Below are positions 18,197-27,669 of a stretch of 64,000 nucleotides of DNA, piece by piece (the stretch's first letter is position 1; each line of letters opens with the position of its first letter). The notes beneath the pieces were generated by a model. It did no database searches. It was not told the origin of the DNA and saw only the letters and a program-made list of their open reading frames with translations. The stretch is from Aliihoeflea sp. 2WW (GTDB taxonomy: Bacteria; Pseudomonadota; Alphaproteobacteria; Rhizobiales; Rhizobiaceae), in NCBI RefSeq assembly GCF_000497755.1, contig NZ_AYOD01000035.1, positions 372,001-436,000 of the forward strand, in the 5' to 3' direction. Position numbers and translations under genes: made by a program.

Positions 18197-19030
18197 ATGA
18201 CGGATACCAGAGACTGGGTCGGCCGGACCCGCAGCGTCACAGACGACATCGTGCGCTCGCCCGCGACGCGCGCCCGCGCCATGCTCGGCGACTGGTCCAC
18301 CGCGTTCGCCGAAGGTGATGCGAGCCTGCCGCCGCTCTGGCACTGGTTCTATTTTCTCGAAGCGACCCCGCGCGATGAGACCGGCCTCGACGGTCACGCG
18401 GCGAAAGGCGGGTTCCTGCCGCCGATCGCGCTGCCGCGGCGCATGTATGCCGGCGGGCGCTTCACCTTTCCCGGCGATCTTGCCTTCAGGGCCGAGGCCG
18501 AGAAGCGCTCGACCATCCTGTCGGTGACGCAAAAGCAGGGCCGCTCCGGCCCGCTCGCTTTCGTCACCGTGCGGCACGAGATCGTGCAGGGCGGCAATGT
18601 CGTCGCCACCGAGGAGCACGACATCGTCTATCGCGAGGCGGAGGACCCGGCGGCGCCCAAACCGCCCGCCCCGCGCGCCGACAAGCCGGTTCTGTCCGAG
18701 GAAACCGTGACGCCCGACGAGGTGACGCTCTTCCGCTTCTCCGCGCTCACCTATAACGGCCACCGCATCCACTACGACCAGCCTTATGTGACGGGCGTCG
18801 AGCATTATCCCGGATTGATCGTCCATGGCCCGCTGGTCGCCATGCTGCTCTTCGAGCGCGCCCGCAGGATCGCCGGCAAGCGGCCGTCCGCCTTTTCGTT
18901 CCGGGCGATGTCACCGGTCTTCTGCGGCACCGAAATCCGTCTTGCGGAAGTGGCCGGCGAGACCGGTCTTGCGCTGGAAGCCCGCGATAGGGACGATCGC
19001 CTCATCATGATCTCGACCACGGAATTCTGA
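18197..19030 (+). CDS. MaoC/FAS1-like acyl-CoA hydratase (mesaconyl-C4-CoA hydratase-like)
   Basis: A 277-residue protein of the FAS1-like dehydratase/HTD2 type: an N-terminal incomplete hot-dog fold (WHWFYFLEATPRDETGLDGH near 34-54), then a C-terminal catalytic hot-dog with the hydratase motif FSALTYNGHRIHYDQPY near 180-196, containing the Asp/His pair. Known members hydrate mesaconyl-C4-CoA or itaconyl-CoA to citramalyl-CoA. It lies 8 nt after the acyl-CoA dehydrogenase and 3 nt before the MmgE/PrpD gene, so the three are one operon. With a class III CoA-transferase nearby it fits part of the mesaconyl branch of the 3-hydroxypropionate bicycle or itaconate degradation; the assignment is inference. 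Confidence 0.85.
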   Translation: MTDTRDWVGRTRSVTDDIVRSPATRARAMLGDWSTAFAEGDASLPPLWHWFYFLEATPRDETGLDGHAAKGGFLPPIALPRRMYAGGRFTFPGDLAFRAEAEKRSTILSVTQKQGRSGPLAFVTVRHEIVQGGNVVATEEHDIVYREAEDPAAPKPPAPRADKPVLSEETVTPDEVTLFRFSALTYNGHRIHYDQPYVTGVEHYPGLIVHGPLVAMLLFERARRIAGKRPSAFSFRAMSPVFCGTEIRLAEVAGETGLALEARDRDDRLIMISTTEF

Positions 19031-19033
19031 CCC

Positions 19034-20332
19034 ATGACGCTGACCCGCGAACTCGTCCGGCTGATCCGCAGCAAGCCCGTCACCGACGCCGACCTCGAAC
19101 GCGCCGCCGGCTTCGTCGTGGACACGCTCGCCTGCGCCCTCGCCGCGCGCGACACCGCGCCTGCCAAGGCGATCGCGACGCTGTCATCGTGGTCGACGCC
19201 CGATGCCGGCCGGCGCGCCTTCTATTTCGGCGGCCTGGCGCACATTCTCGAACTCGACGACCTTCATCGTACGTCCGTCACCCATCCGGGCACCGTCGTC
19301 GTGCCCGCCGCTGCCGCCCTGGCGGAGACGCTGCTGGCGAGCGGCCGGGACTTCCTGATTTCGGTGCTTCACGGATACGAGGCCTGCTGCCGGGTCGGCA
19401 ATGCGGTCGGCAAGGCGCATTACCGCGTCTGGCATAACACCGCGACCTGCGGCACGTTCGGCGCGGCGATGGCGGCTGCCCATCTTCTTGACCTTTCCGA
19501 AGATGAGGCCGTCTGGGCGCTCGGCAATGCCGGCACGCAATCGGGCGGCGTCTGGGAATTCTTGTCGGCGGGGGCGATGAGCAAGCACCTTCACACGGCG
19601 CGGGCGGCCGAATCCGGCGTCATCGCCGCGCTTCTGGCACGCGAAGGCTTCACCGGCGCCGACACGATCCTGGAAGGCGAGAAGGGCTTCTTCGCGGCAC
19701 TCTGCCCGGACCCTGTTCCCGATGCCGTGCTGGCCGATGCGGACGGCCCGTGGGAACTCGTCCAGACCTCGATCAAGCCATGGCCCTGCTGCCGCCATAC
19801 GCATCCGGCCATCGACGCCGCGCTGGCGCTCAATGCGCGTCTCGACGGCGCGATGCCCGATGAGATCCGCGTCGAAACCTATCGCGCTGCGCTCGACGTG
19901 TGCGACCGGCCGGACCCGACCGAGCCCTATGGCGCAAAATTCTCGCTCCAGCACTGCGTCGCCGAGGCGATCCGAGCCGGCGCCGTCACGACATCGTCCT
20001 TCGACGGCGATCACCGCGCCGCTGCGCGCGAGTTGCGCGCCATCACGTCGCTCGACGTCGACCCGGCGATCGAAGCCGCCTATCCGGCGGCCTGGGGAGC
20101 AAGCGTCAAGGCGCGCGTCGGCGACGTCTGGCTCGAGGAGCGCCGCGAGGCCTGCAAGGGCGATCCGGAAAATCCGCTCGACCGCGAAGAACTGACGGTC
20201 AAGGCGGTGGAGCTTCTGGGCCTCGCCGATTTCGATGCCGGCGCCGCACACGGCCTGATAGACGAGATCTACGGCCTTGCCGACCGCAACGCGCCTGTCT
20301 CGACTTTCAAGGACGTCTTCGCACGCGCCTGA
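19034..20332 (+). CDS. MmgE/PrpD family protein
   Basis: A 432-residue member of the family that includes 2-methylcitrate dehydratase PrpD and cis-aconitate decarboxylase. Family landmarks are present: ELDDLHRTSVTHPG near residues 73-86, MSKHLHTARAAESG near 182-195, and KPWPCCRHTHPAID near 249-262, which supply the histidines and lysine of the active cleft. Last gene of the LysR-linked operon. It could dehydrate or decarboxylate a tricarboxylate, or isomerise a C5 dicarboxylate, to feed the CoA steps; the reaction cannot be chosen from sequence. Its stop codon lies in the loop of a terminator hairpin. Confidence 0.87.
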   Translation: MTLTRELVRLIRSKPVTDADLERAAGFVVDTLACALAARDTAPAKAIATLSSWSTPDAGRRAFYFGGLAHILELDDLHRTSVTHPGTVVVPAAAALAETLLASGRDFLISVLHGYEACCRVGNAVGKAHYRVWHNTATCGTFGAAMAAAHLLDLSEDEAVWALGNAGTQSGGVWEFLSAGAMSKHLHTARAAESGVIAALLAREGFTGADTILEGEKGFFAALCPDPVPDAVLADADGPWELVQTSIKPWPCCRHTHPAIDAALALNARLDGAMPDEIRVETYRAALDVCDRPDPTEPYGAKFSLQHCVAEAIRAGAVTTSSFDGDHRAAARELRAITSLDVDPAIEAAYPAAWGASVKARVGDVWLEERREACKGDPENPLDREELTVKAVELLGLADFDAGAAHGLIDEIYGLADRNAPVSTFKDVFARA

Positions 20333-20349
20333 ACTCCGGCGCGCTTTTT
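20324..20349 (+). terminator. Rho-independent terminator at the end of the LysR-linked operon
   Basis: CGCGCC / GGCGCG 6-bp stem with an 8-nt loop that contains the MmgE/PrpD stop codon, followed by CTTTTTG. Compact but canonical. Confidence 0.7.
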
Positions 20350-20468
20350 GCGTCATTCCGCCGCAATTTGGAACGACCATTCGCAAAGCCCGCCAAGTTT
20401 GGTCGCGGGCTGCGTTCCGCTGGGCGGCGACATGCGTAGGATTGGGGCTGTCAACGGAGGCAGTCGAC

Positions 20469-21488
20469 ATGTTCACGCGAAGACATCTTCTCTTCACGGC
20501 GGCTCTGGCCGCATCGGTGCAATTTGGCGGATTGGGTTTCGCCTATGCGCAACAGACCATCATCAACGTCTCCTACGATCCGACGCGCGAACTCTACCGT
20601 GAGTTCAATGCGGCCTTTGCCGAGCATTGGCAGGGGGAAAAAGGGGAAACGGTCAACATCCAGACCACGCATGGCGGCTCGGGCAGCCAGGCGCGCACCG
20701 TCATCGACGGGCTCGAGGCGGACGTCGTCACGCTGGCGCTCGAAGCCGATATCGACGCCATCGTGTCGAATACCGGCAAGATCCGCGAAGACTGGCGCGG
20801 CACGCTCGACAACAACAACGCGCCCTACACCTCGACCATCGTTTTCCTGGTGCGCAAGGGCAATCCGAAGAACCTGACCGATTGGGGCGATCTCGTCGGC
20901 GAGGGTGTCGAGGTCATCACGCCCAATCCGAAATCCTCGGGTGGCGCGCGCTGGAACTTCCTTGCCGCCTGGGCATGGGCACTGAAGGAACATGGCGGCG
21001 ATGAAGCGAAGGCGACCGAATACGTCACCGAACTCTTCAAGCACGTGCCTGTCCTCGACGGCGCCGCGCGGGGCTCGACCACGACCTTCGTCCAGCGCGG
21101 GATCGGCGACGTGCTGCTCGCTTGGGAGAACGAGGCCTTCCTCGCCATCGAGGAGCTCGGGCCCGACCAGTTCGACATCGTCGTCCCGTCTCTCTCGATC
21201 CTCGCCGAGCCCCCGGTGGCGGTGGTCGACGCCAATGTCGACGCCAAGGGCACCCGCGAGGTCGCGACCGCCTATCTCGAATATCTCTATTCGGATGTCG
21301 GCCAGAACATCGCGGCGCGCAACTTCTACCGCCCGGCAAAACCGGACGTGGTGGAACCGGCCGAACTGGAGCGCTTTCCCGATCTCGAACTCGTCACCAT
21401 CGACGATCTCGGCGGATGGCGGGAGGCGCAGCCGCGCTTCTTCGGCGACGGCGGCGTCTTCGACCAGATCTACCTGCCGGGTCGCTGA
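20469..21488 (+). CDS. cysP: Sulfate ABC transporter substrate-binding protein
   Basis: Periplasmic sulfate/thiosulfate receptor, 339 residues, Sbp/CysP family. The N-terminus MFTRRHLLFTAALAAS is a signal peptide with an RR pair. Family motifs include NVSYDPTRELYREFN near 33-47, THGGSGSQARTV near 63 and NPKSSGGARWNFLAAWAWA near 155. The ATG follows GGAGG by 8 nt; the open frame upstream is non-coding. First gene of the sulfate uptake and reduction cluster, 3 nt before cysT. In the preceding 119-nt gap between the terminator and this start I saw no recognisable riboswitch or clear operator. Confidence 0.93.
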   Translation: MFTRRHLLFTAALAASVQFGGLGFAYAQQTIINVSYDPTRELYREFNAAFAEHWQGEKGETVNIQTTHGGSGSQARTVIDGLEADVVTLALEADIDAIVSNTGKIREDWRGTLDNNNAPYTSTIVFLVRKGNPKNLTDWGDLVGEGVEVITPNPKSSGGARWNFLAAWAWALKEHGGDEAKATEYVTELFKHVPVLDGAARGSTTTFVQRGIGDVLLAWENEAFLAIEELGPDQFDIVVPSLSILAEPPVAVVDANVDAKGTREVATAYLEYLYSDVGQNIAARNFYRPAKPDVVEPAELERFPDLELVTIDDLGGWREAQPRFFGDGGVFDQIYLPGR

Positions 21489-21491
21489 TCG

Positions 21492-22355
21492 ATGAGTGCG
21501 GTGCTTTCAGCGCCGGCGCGCTGGCGCTGGAAGGAGCCGAGCGTGATCCCGGGTTTCGGGATCACATTCGGTTTCACCATCTTCTATCTCTCACTCCTGA
21601 TCCTGATCCCGCTCGCGGGGCTGGGCTGGAAATCGGCGTCGCTCGGCTGGACCGAGTTCTGGCGGCTGGCGACCGACCCGCGCGTCGTCGCCGCGCTGCG
21701 AACCTCGTTCTGGACGTCGGCTTTCGCGGCGAGCGTCAATGTCGTCTTCGGCGTCATCGTCGCCTGGGTGCTGGTGCGCTACCGTTTCCCCGGCCGGCGG
21801 CTGATCGATGCGGCGGTCGACCTGCCCTTCGCGCTGCCGACGGCGGTGGCGGGCATCGCGCTCACCGCCATCTACGCGCCGAATGGCTGGGTCGGGCAGT
21901 GGCTTCAGCCCTATGACATCCGCATCGCCTATACGCCGACCGGCATCGTGATCGCGCTGATCTTCATCGGCCTGCCCTTCGTCGTGCGCACCGTCCAGCC
22001 GGTGATGGAGGAGATCAGCCGCGAGGTCGAGGAAGCCGCCGCGACGCTCGGCGCCAACCGGTTCCAGACGGTCTGGCGGGTCATTCTTCCGGGCCTCCTG
22101 CCGGCGATCCTCACCGGCTTCGCCCTCGCCTTCGGCCGCGCCGTCGGCGAATACGGCTCGGTGCTGTTCATCGCGGGCAACATCCCGTTCGTCTCGGAGA
22201 TCGCACCCCTGCTGATCGTCATCCGGCTGGAGGAATTCAACTATCCGGCCGCGACCGCCATCGGCGCGATCATGCTGGTGCTCGCCTTCGTGGTGCTCCT
22301 CACCATCAATCTCATCCAGGCCTGGAGCCGCAGGAGGTTCGGTTATGGCGGATAG
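21492..22355 (+). CDS. cysT: Sulfate ABC transporter permease CysT
   Basis: Inner-membrane channel subunit, 287 residues, six predicted helices. The cytoplasmic EAA loop is EEAAATLGANRFQTVW near 180-195, and the periplasmic VGEYGSVLFIAGN segment near 220 is characteristic of CysT/CysU. It overlaps cysW by 11 nt, indicating translational coupling. Confidence 0.94.
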   Translation: MSAVLSAPARWRWKEPSVIPGFGITFGFTIFYLSLLILIPLAGLGWKSASLGWTEFWRLATDPRVVAALRTSFWTSAFAASVNVVFGVIVAWVLVRYRFPGRRLIDAAVDLPFALPTAVAGIALTAIYAPNGWVGQWLQPYDIRIAYTPTGIVIALIFIGLPFVVRTVQPVMEEISREVEEAAATLGANRFQTVWRVILPGLLPAILTGFALAFGRAVGEYGSVLFIAGNIPFVSEIAPLLIVIRLEEFNYPAATAIGAIMLVLAFVVLLTINLIQAWSRRRFGYGG

Positions 22356-23235
22356 TCTGGCCTTGCAGGGCTCGTTCGCAGCCACCCCCGAGACGCCCTT
22401 TCGCGATCCGACCGGCGAGAGCCCGGCGGCGAAATGGGTGCTGATCTCGATCGCCGTCGCCTTTCTGGCGCTGGTTCTCTTCATGCCGCTCGTCGCCGTC
22501 TTCGCCGAGGCGCTGCGGCGCGGCTGGCAGGTGGCGCTCGCCTCCATCGTCGAGCCGGATGCGCTCGCCGCGATCAGGCTGACGCTGCTCGTCGCGGCCA
22601 TCGCCGTGCCGGCCAATCTCGTCTTCGGCGTCGCGGCCGCGTGGGCAATCGCCAAGTTCGAGTTCAAGGGCAAGGCGTTCCTCATCACGCTCATCGACCT
22701 GCCCTTCTCGGTCTCGCCGGTGATCGCCGGCCTCGTCTACGTGCTGCTCTTCAATGCGCAGAGCTATTTCGGCCCGCTCCTCAACTCCTACGGGCTGCAG
22801 ATCCTCTTTGCCGTTCCGGGCGTGGTGCTGGCGACGATCTTCGTCACCTTCCCGTTCATCGCCCGCGAACTGATCCCGCTGATGCAGGACCAGGGCACCG
22901 GCGACGAGGAGGCTGCGATCTCGCTCGGCGCGTCGGGCTGGCAGGCCTTCCGGCTGGTCACGCTGCCCAACATCAAATGGGGCCTGCTCTACGGCGTTCT
23001 CCTCTGCAACGCCCGTGCCATGGGCGAGTTCGGCGCCGTGTCGGTCGTCTCCGGCCGGCTGCGCGGCGAGACCGTCACCATGCCGCTGCAGGTCGAGATT
23101 CTCTACAACGAGTACAATTTCGTCGCCGCCTTCGCGGTCGCCTCGCTCCTTGCCGTCCTCGCCCTCGTCACGCTCGTCCTCAAAGCCGTTCTCGAACGCG
23201 TCTACGGTCGCGGCGACGGCCTGCGCGGACATTAA
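22345..23235 (+). CDS. cysW: Sulfate ABC transporter permease CysW
   Basis: Second channel subunit, 296 residues, with six helices, the EAA loop [18 protein letters not shown] near 190-207 and the CysW-type [16 protein letters not shown] segment near 230. The C-terminus NYEF-like region of other CysW proteins is present as [17 protein letters not shown]. It overlaps cysT and precedes cysA by 14 nt. Confidence 0.94.
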   Translation: MADSLALQGSFAATPETPFRDPTGESPAAKWVLISIAVAFLALVLFMPLVAVFAEALRRGWQVALASIVEPDALAAIRLTLLVAAIAVPANLVFGVAAAWAIAKFEFKGKAFLITLIDLPFSVSPVIAGLVYVLLFNAQSYFGPLLNSYGLQILFAVPGVVLATIFVTFPFIARELIPLMQDQGTGDEEAAISLGASGWQAFRLVTLPNIKWGLLYGVLLCNARAMGEFGAVSVVSGRLRGETVTMPLQVEILYNEYNFVAAFAVASLLAVLALVTLVLKAVLERVYGRGDGLRGH

Positions 23236-23249
23236 TCGGGAATCCCTCA

Positions 23250-24290
23250 ATGGAACTTCGCGTCAACTCCATCGACAAGACCTTCTCGGGCTTCCATGCG
23301 CTCGACAACGTCTCGCTCGACATCCGCTCCGGCGAACTGATCGCGCTTCTGGGACCATCCGGCTCCGGCAAGACGACGCTCCTGCGCCTCATCGCCGGGC
23401 TCGACTTCCCGACCGGCGGGGCGATCCATTTCGGCGACGAGGACGCCTCTCGCAAGAGCGTGCAGGAGCGCAATGTCGGCTTCGTCTTCCAGCACTACGC
23501 GCTTTTCCGGCACATGAACGTCCTCGACAATATCGGCTTCGGGCTGAAGGTGCGGCCCGCTGCCACCCGTCCGCCGAAATCGGAAATCCGCCGCCGCGCG
23601 CTCGAACTGCTCGACCTCGTCCAGCTTTCGGGCCTCGAGAAGCGCTTCCCCAACCAGCTCTCCGGCGGCCAGCGCCAGCGCGTCGCGCTCGCCCGCGCGC
23701 TCGCCATCGAGCCGAAGGTGCTGCTCCTCGACGAACCCTTCGGCGCCCTCGACGCGCAGGTGCGCCGCGATCTGCGCCGCTGGCTGCGCGAGATCCACGA
23801 CCGCACCGGCCACACCACCGTCTTCGTCACGCACGACCAGGAGGAAGCGCTGGAACTTGCCGACCGTGTCGTCGTCATGAGCCGCGGCCGGATCGAGCAG
23901 GTCGGCTCGGCCGACGACATCTACGACACGCCGAACTCGCCCTTCGTCTACGGCTTCATCGGCGAATCGAGCCGGCTGCCGGTGCGTGTCGAGGACGGGC
24001 AGGTGTGGCTGGAGGACCGGACCATCGGCCTCGAGGCGCACAATGCGCCAGCCGGTCCGGCCGAGCTCTATTTCCGCCCGCACGACATCGACGTGCTGGA
24101 AGGCTGCGGCGGCTGCATCGCGGGCACCGTCACCGCCACGCGCCGCGTCGAGGCGCGCCGGCGCATCGAGCTTGCCGTTGGCGGCCCCGGCCACCGGGTC
24201 GAGATCGAATTGCCGGCCGACAGCCCGGTCGCGGAGGGCACGCGCATCGCGTTCAGGCCGCGCGCATGGAAGCTCTTCCCCGCCCATTGA
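23250..24290 (+). CDS. cysA: Sulfate ABC transporter ATP-binding protein CysA
   Basis: ATPase of the sulfate importer, 346 residues. Walker [10 protein letters not shown] is at about 34-42, the signature [15 protein letters not shown] near 137, Walker [12 protein letters not shown] near 157, and a C-terminal TOBE-like regulatory domain ([14 protein letters not shown] near 270) follows. It ends the transport part of the operon; a 111-nt gap separates it from cysH. Confidence 0.93.
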   Translation: MELRVNSIDKTFSGFHALDNVSLDIRSGELIALLGPSGSGKTTLLRLIAGLDFPTGGAIHFGDEDASRKSVQERNVGFVFQHYALFRHMNVLDNIGFGLKVRPAATRPPKSEIRRRALELLDLVQLSGLEKRFPNQLSGGQRQRVALARALAIEPKVLLLDEPFGALDAQVRRDLRRWLREIHDRTGHTTVFVTHDQEEALELADRVVVMSRGRIEQVGSADDIYDTPNSPFVYGFIGESSRLPVRVEDGQVWLEDRTIGLEAHNAPAGPAELYFRPHDIDVLEGCGGCIAGTVTATRRVEARRRIELAVGGPGHRVEIELPADSPVAEGTRIAFRPRAWKLFPAH

Positions 24291-24314
24291 GGCCGGCAAT
24301 TGCGCGCTGGCGGC

Positions 24315-24364
24315 GAAACGGGTTCGAATTTGCTCGCATCCGCGGCAAAATGAGAGCCCGTTTC
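24315..24364. repeat. Inverted repeat in the cysA-cysH gap
   Basis: GAAACGGG and CCCGTTTC arms (8 bp) 34 nt apart span most of the gap. It could be a weak RNA fold or a regulator site governing cysHDN separately from the transporter. No promoter hexamers stand out. Confidence 0.3.
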
Positions 24365-24401
24365 CTGTCGCGGCGCGGCCCGATCCCGCATCTTTGCAGG
24401 C

Positions 24402-25172
24402 ATGACGCACGCACCTGCCGCCATTGCCGCCCTCGCCGACGAACTCAGCTCCCTCGATCTGGAAGCGAGGCTTCAACGCGTGGCGCGCTTTGCCGGCCGC
24501 AAGGTGTTCACGACCTCGCTCGGCATCGAGGACCAAATCATTACGGCGGCCATCGCGCGTTCCGGTACGGCGGGCTCGATCGAGATCGTCACGCTCGACA
24601 CCGGCCGCCTGTTCGACGAGACACGCGCGCTGATCGACGAGACCGAGCGCCGCTTCGCCCTTGCCATCGAGCGCTACCGCCCGGCACCCATCGACATCGA
24701 GACCTACACCGCGCGCTACGGCCTCAACGGCTTCTACGACAGCGTCGAGGCGCGTCACGCCTGCTGCGACATCCGCAAACTGCGCCCGCTTTCGCTGGCC
24801 CTCGATCGGGCTGAAATCTGGATCACCGGCGTGCGGCGCGGACAGTCCGGCGCGCGCGCGGAAACGCCGCTCGTCGAATGGGACGCGCAGCGCGGCCTTC
24901 TCAAGGTCAATCCGCTCGCGGACGTCACGCTCGACGCGATCAATGCCTATGCGGCGCGCCATGACGTGCCGCTCAACCCGCTCCACGCGCGCGGCTATCC
25001 CTCGATCGGCTGCGAGCCGTGCACCCGCGCGATCAAGTCCGGCGAGCCCGAACGCGCCGGCCGATGGTGGTGGGAACAGGACCAGACCCGCGAATGCGGG
25101 CTCCACGTCAAGGAAGCCGCCTCGCCGATCACCCCGATCTCCTCCCCGAAAGTGCAAGTGCCCGCAACATGA
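24402..25172 (+). CDS. cysH: Adenylylsulfate (APS) reductase, CysH family
   Basis: Thioredoxin- or glutathione-dependent reductase that turns APS into sulfite, 256 residues. Two cysteine pairs, CCDIRK (about residues 125-130) and SIGCEPC (near 205-210), coordinate a 4Fe-4S cluster and identify the APS-type rather than the PAPS-type enzyme; the substrate-binding arm ITGVRRGQS and the C-terminal TRECGLH with the catalytic cysteine are intact. The stop overlaps the cysD start (ATGA). It agrees with the absence of an APS kinase domain on CysN. Confidence 0.93.
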   Translation: MTHAPAAIAALADELSSLDLEARLQRVARFAGRKVFTTSLGIEDQIITAAIARSGTAGSIEIVTLDTGRLFDETRALIDETERRFALAIERYRPAPIDIETYTARYGLNGFYDSVEARHACCDIRKLRPLSLALDRAEIWITGVRRGQSGARAETPLVEWDAQRGLLKVNPLADVTLDAINAYAARHDVPLNPLHARGYPSIGCEPCTRAIKSGEPERAGRWWWEQDQTRECGLHVKEAASPITPISSPKVQVPAT

Positions 25173-26122
25173 CCGCAGCAGCAGCCCGCCTCCAGACCAC
25201 CGACGACAACAGCCACTCCAGCCGCCTTTCGCCGCATCTCCAGGCCCTCGAGAACGAAGCGATCCATATCTTCCGCGAGGTCGCGGCAGAGTTCGAGCGG
25301 CCGGTGATGCTCTATTCGGTCGGCAAGGATTCGTCCGTCCTGCTGCATGTCGCGCGCAAGGCCTTCTGGCCCGAACCGATCCCCTTTCCCCTGCTCCATG
25401 TCGATACGGGCTGGAAGTTCTCGCAGATGATCGCCTTTCGCGACCAGACCGCGCGCGACCTCGGCCTCGACCTCAACGTCCATACCAATCCGCGTGGCGC
25501 GGCCGAGGGGCTGAGCCCGTTCAAGCACGGCTCTTCCTACTTCACCGACGTCATGAAGACCGAGGCGCTGCGCCAGGCGCTCGATGCCGGCCGTTACGAC
25601 GCAGCCTTCGGCGGTGCGCGGCGCGACGAGGACGCCTCGCGCTCCAAGGAACGCATCTTCTCCTTCCGCTCACCCGACCATCGCTGGGACGCGCGCAACC
25701 AGCGGCCCGAATTGTGGAACCTCTACAATGGCCGCATCGCGCGCGGCGAAAGCGTCCGTGTCTTCCCGCTCTCCAACTGGACCGAGCTCGACGTCTGGCA
25801 GTACATCAAGGCCGAGGAAATCCCGATCGTCAATCTCTATTTCGCCAAACGCCGGCCCTTCGTGCTGCGCGATGGCATGATCATCCTCGCCGAGGACGAG
25901 CGCCTGGAACTCTGGCCCGGCGAGGTGCGCCAGGAAGGCTCGATCCGCTTCCGCACCCTCGGCTGCTTCGCGCTTTCCGGCGGCATCTTCTCCGAAGCCG
26001 AGACCATCGACGACATCATCGACGAGATCACCACCGCAACCGTTTCCGAGCGCCAGGGCCGCGCCATCGACCGCGACGAGGCGGGATCGATGGAAAAGAA
26101 GAAGCTCGAAGGATATTTCTGA
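25169..26122 (+). CDS. cysD: Sulfate adenylyltransferase small subunit CysD
   Basis: PP-loop ATP-pyrophosphatase subunit of ATP sulfurylase, 317 residues. The PP-loop [14 protein letters not shown] is near residue 49-62, and [20 protein letters not shown] near 150 is diagnostic. The start at the ATGA overlap with cysH removes a non-homologous upstream extension. It acts with CysN, 2 nt downstream, to make APS from sulfate and ATP. Confidence 0.95.
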   Translation: MTAAAARLQTTDDNSHSSRLSPHLQALENEAIHIFREVAAEFERPVMLYSVGKDSSVLLHVARKAFWPEPIPFPLLHVDTGWKFSQMIAFRDQTARDLGLDLNVHTNPRGAAEGLSPFKHGSSYFTDVMKTEALRQALDAGRYDAAFGGARRDEDASRSKERIFSFRSPDHRWDARNQRPELWNLYNGRIARGESVRVFPLSNWTELDVWQYIKAEEIPIVNLYFAKRRPFVLRDGMIILAEDERLELWPGEVRQEGSIRFRTLGCFALSGGIFSEAETIDDIIDEITTATVSERQGRAIDRDEAGSMEKKKLEGYF

Positions 26123-26124
26123 CC

Positions 26125-27564
26125 ATGAGCCTCGACGCCGAAATCCTGCCGCTCGAATCCGAGTTCGAGCGTGACGGCGAGCCCGTCGCCACCGATCATG
26201 AAGACGGCCGCCGGCTGCGCTTTCTCGTCTGCGGCAGCGTCGACGACGGCAAGTCGACGCTGATCGGCCGCCTGCTGTGGGACACCAAATCCGTCGCCGA
26301 GGATCACCGCGCGGCGTTGATCGCCAAAGGCTCGAAGCAGAACGATCTGTCACTGCCCGATTTCGGCCTGCTCCTTGACGGGCTCAAGGCCGAGCAGGAA
26401 CAGGGCATTACGATCGACGTCGCCTACCGCTATTTCCAGACGCCGAGGCGCGCCTTCATCGTGGCCGACACGCCCGGCCATGAGCAATACACGCGCAACA
26501 TGGCGACCGGTGCCTCGACGGCGGACCTCGCGGTGCTTCTGGTCGACGCGCGCGCCGGCCTTCTCGAACAGACGCGCCGCCATGCCGCCATCGTCCATCT
26601 GATGGGCATCCGGCAGGTGGTGCTTGCGGTCAACAAGATCGACCTCGTCGGCTACGATCGCGCTGTCTTCGACGATATCGAACTCGAATTTCGCGCCTAT
26701 GCCGCCCGGCTCGGCGAGATGGCGATCACCGCAATCCCCCTTTCCGCGCTCAAGGGTGAGAACATCGTCACGTCGGCGCGTGAAAATCTCGGCTGGTATT
26801 CCGGCCCGACATTGATCGAAGCTCTGGAGACGGCCCCGACGGCGCAGCTTTCGGGCCTGTCCTTCCGCATGCCGATCCAGCGTGTCTCGCGCCCGGGCGA
26901 AACCTTTCGCGGCTATCAGGGCACGGTCGCGGCCGGCTCTGTCGCTGTCGGCGACCGCGTCGTGGTCGCGCCGTCGGGTCAGACGGTCTCGGTTGCGCGC
27001 ATCGTCACCTTCGACGGGGACGTGGAACGCGCCGAAGCCGGCGCTGCCGTCACCCTCGTCTTCGACCGGAAGGTCGACGCCGCGCGGGGGGACGTGCTGA
27101 CGGCTGCGGATGCCACGCCGCTCACCGGCCGCGATTTCACGGCGACATTGGTCACGCTGCAAACGGACGGCCTGAAGGATGGCGCGCGCCTCTGGCTCAA
27201 GGCTGCCGGCCGGATGAAGCGCGTCCGCGTGTCCATCGACGAGGCTTACGATCTCGGCGCCGGACGCTGGACGAAATCGACCGCGCTGCCCGTCAATGCC
27301 ATTGGCCGGGTCCGCCTGCACTTTGCGGAAGATGCAATCTTCGACCGTTTTTCCGATTGCCGCGACACCGGCGCCTTCATTCTGATCAGCCCGAAGACCA
27401 ACAACACGGTCGCCGGCGGCATGATCGCCGATCTCGCCGAGACCGAAAGCGACGGCAAGGAACACGTTACTTTGTCGCTGCCGCACGATCTCGCAGAGTT
27501 CATCCTCGGCTTGCCGGCCGTCAAGGCGCGGCGCTCGGAAATCGAGATCATTCCGGACCGCTGA
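26125..27564 (+). CDS. cysN: Sulfate adenylyltransferase GTPase subunit CysN
   Basis: EF-Tu-like GTPase of ATP sulfurylase, 479 residues. G1 is GSVDDGKST near 36, G3 DTPGHEQYTRNM near 115, G4 NKIDLVG near 171; two beta-barrel domains follow. The length is that of a stand-alone CysN; the C-terminal APS kinase (CysC) domain found in the rhizobial NodQ/CysNC fusions is absent, so APS rather than PAPS is the reduced intermediate here. Confidence 0.95.
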   Translation: MSLDAEILPLESEFERDGEPVATDHEDGRRLRFLVCGSVDDGKSTLIGRLLWDTKSVAEDHRAALIAKGSKQNDLSLPDFGLLLDGLKAEQEQGITIDVAYRYFQTPRRAFIVADTPGHEQYTRNMATGASTADLAVLLVDARAGLLEQTRRHAAIVHLMGIRQVVLAVNKIDLVGYDRAVFDDIELEFRAYAARLGEMAITAIPLSALKGENIVTSARENLGWYSGPTLIEALETAPTAQLSGLSFRMPIQRVSRPGETFRGYQGTVAAGSVAVGDRVVVAPSGQTVSVARIVTFDGDVERAEAGAAVTLVFDRKVDAARGDVLTAADATPLTGRDFTATLVTLQTDGLKDGARLWLKAAGRMKRVRVSIDEAYDLGAGRWTKSTALPVNAIGRVRLHFAEDAIFDRFSDCRDTGAFILISPKTNNTVAGGMIADLAETESDGKEHVTLSLPHDLAEFILGLPAVKARRSEIEIIPDR

Positions 27565-27623
27565 GCCGGTCCGGACATATCGACCGTCGCCCTCGGCTCC
27601 TCGATGCCTTGCACGAAGCGATA

Positions 27624-27632
27624 CGTTATGTT
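27624..27632 (+). promoter_or_regulatory. Possible ModE half-site before modA
   Basis: CGTTATGTT resembles one arm of the ModE consensus (CGTTATAT-N-ATATAACG), 38 nt before modA. The second arm is not visible, so support is weak. Confidence 0.25.
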
Positions 27633-27669
27633 CATCTGACACCATCGCCATTGCGGTGGGAGGTTTCAG

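Noticed and set aside
24319-24332. A GGTTCGAAT stretch like a tRNA T loop in the cysA-cysH gap.
   Set aside because: No acceptor, D or anticodon stems can be built around it.
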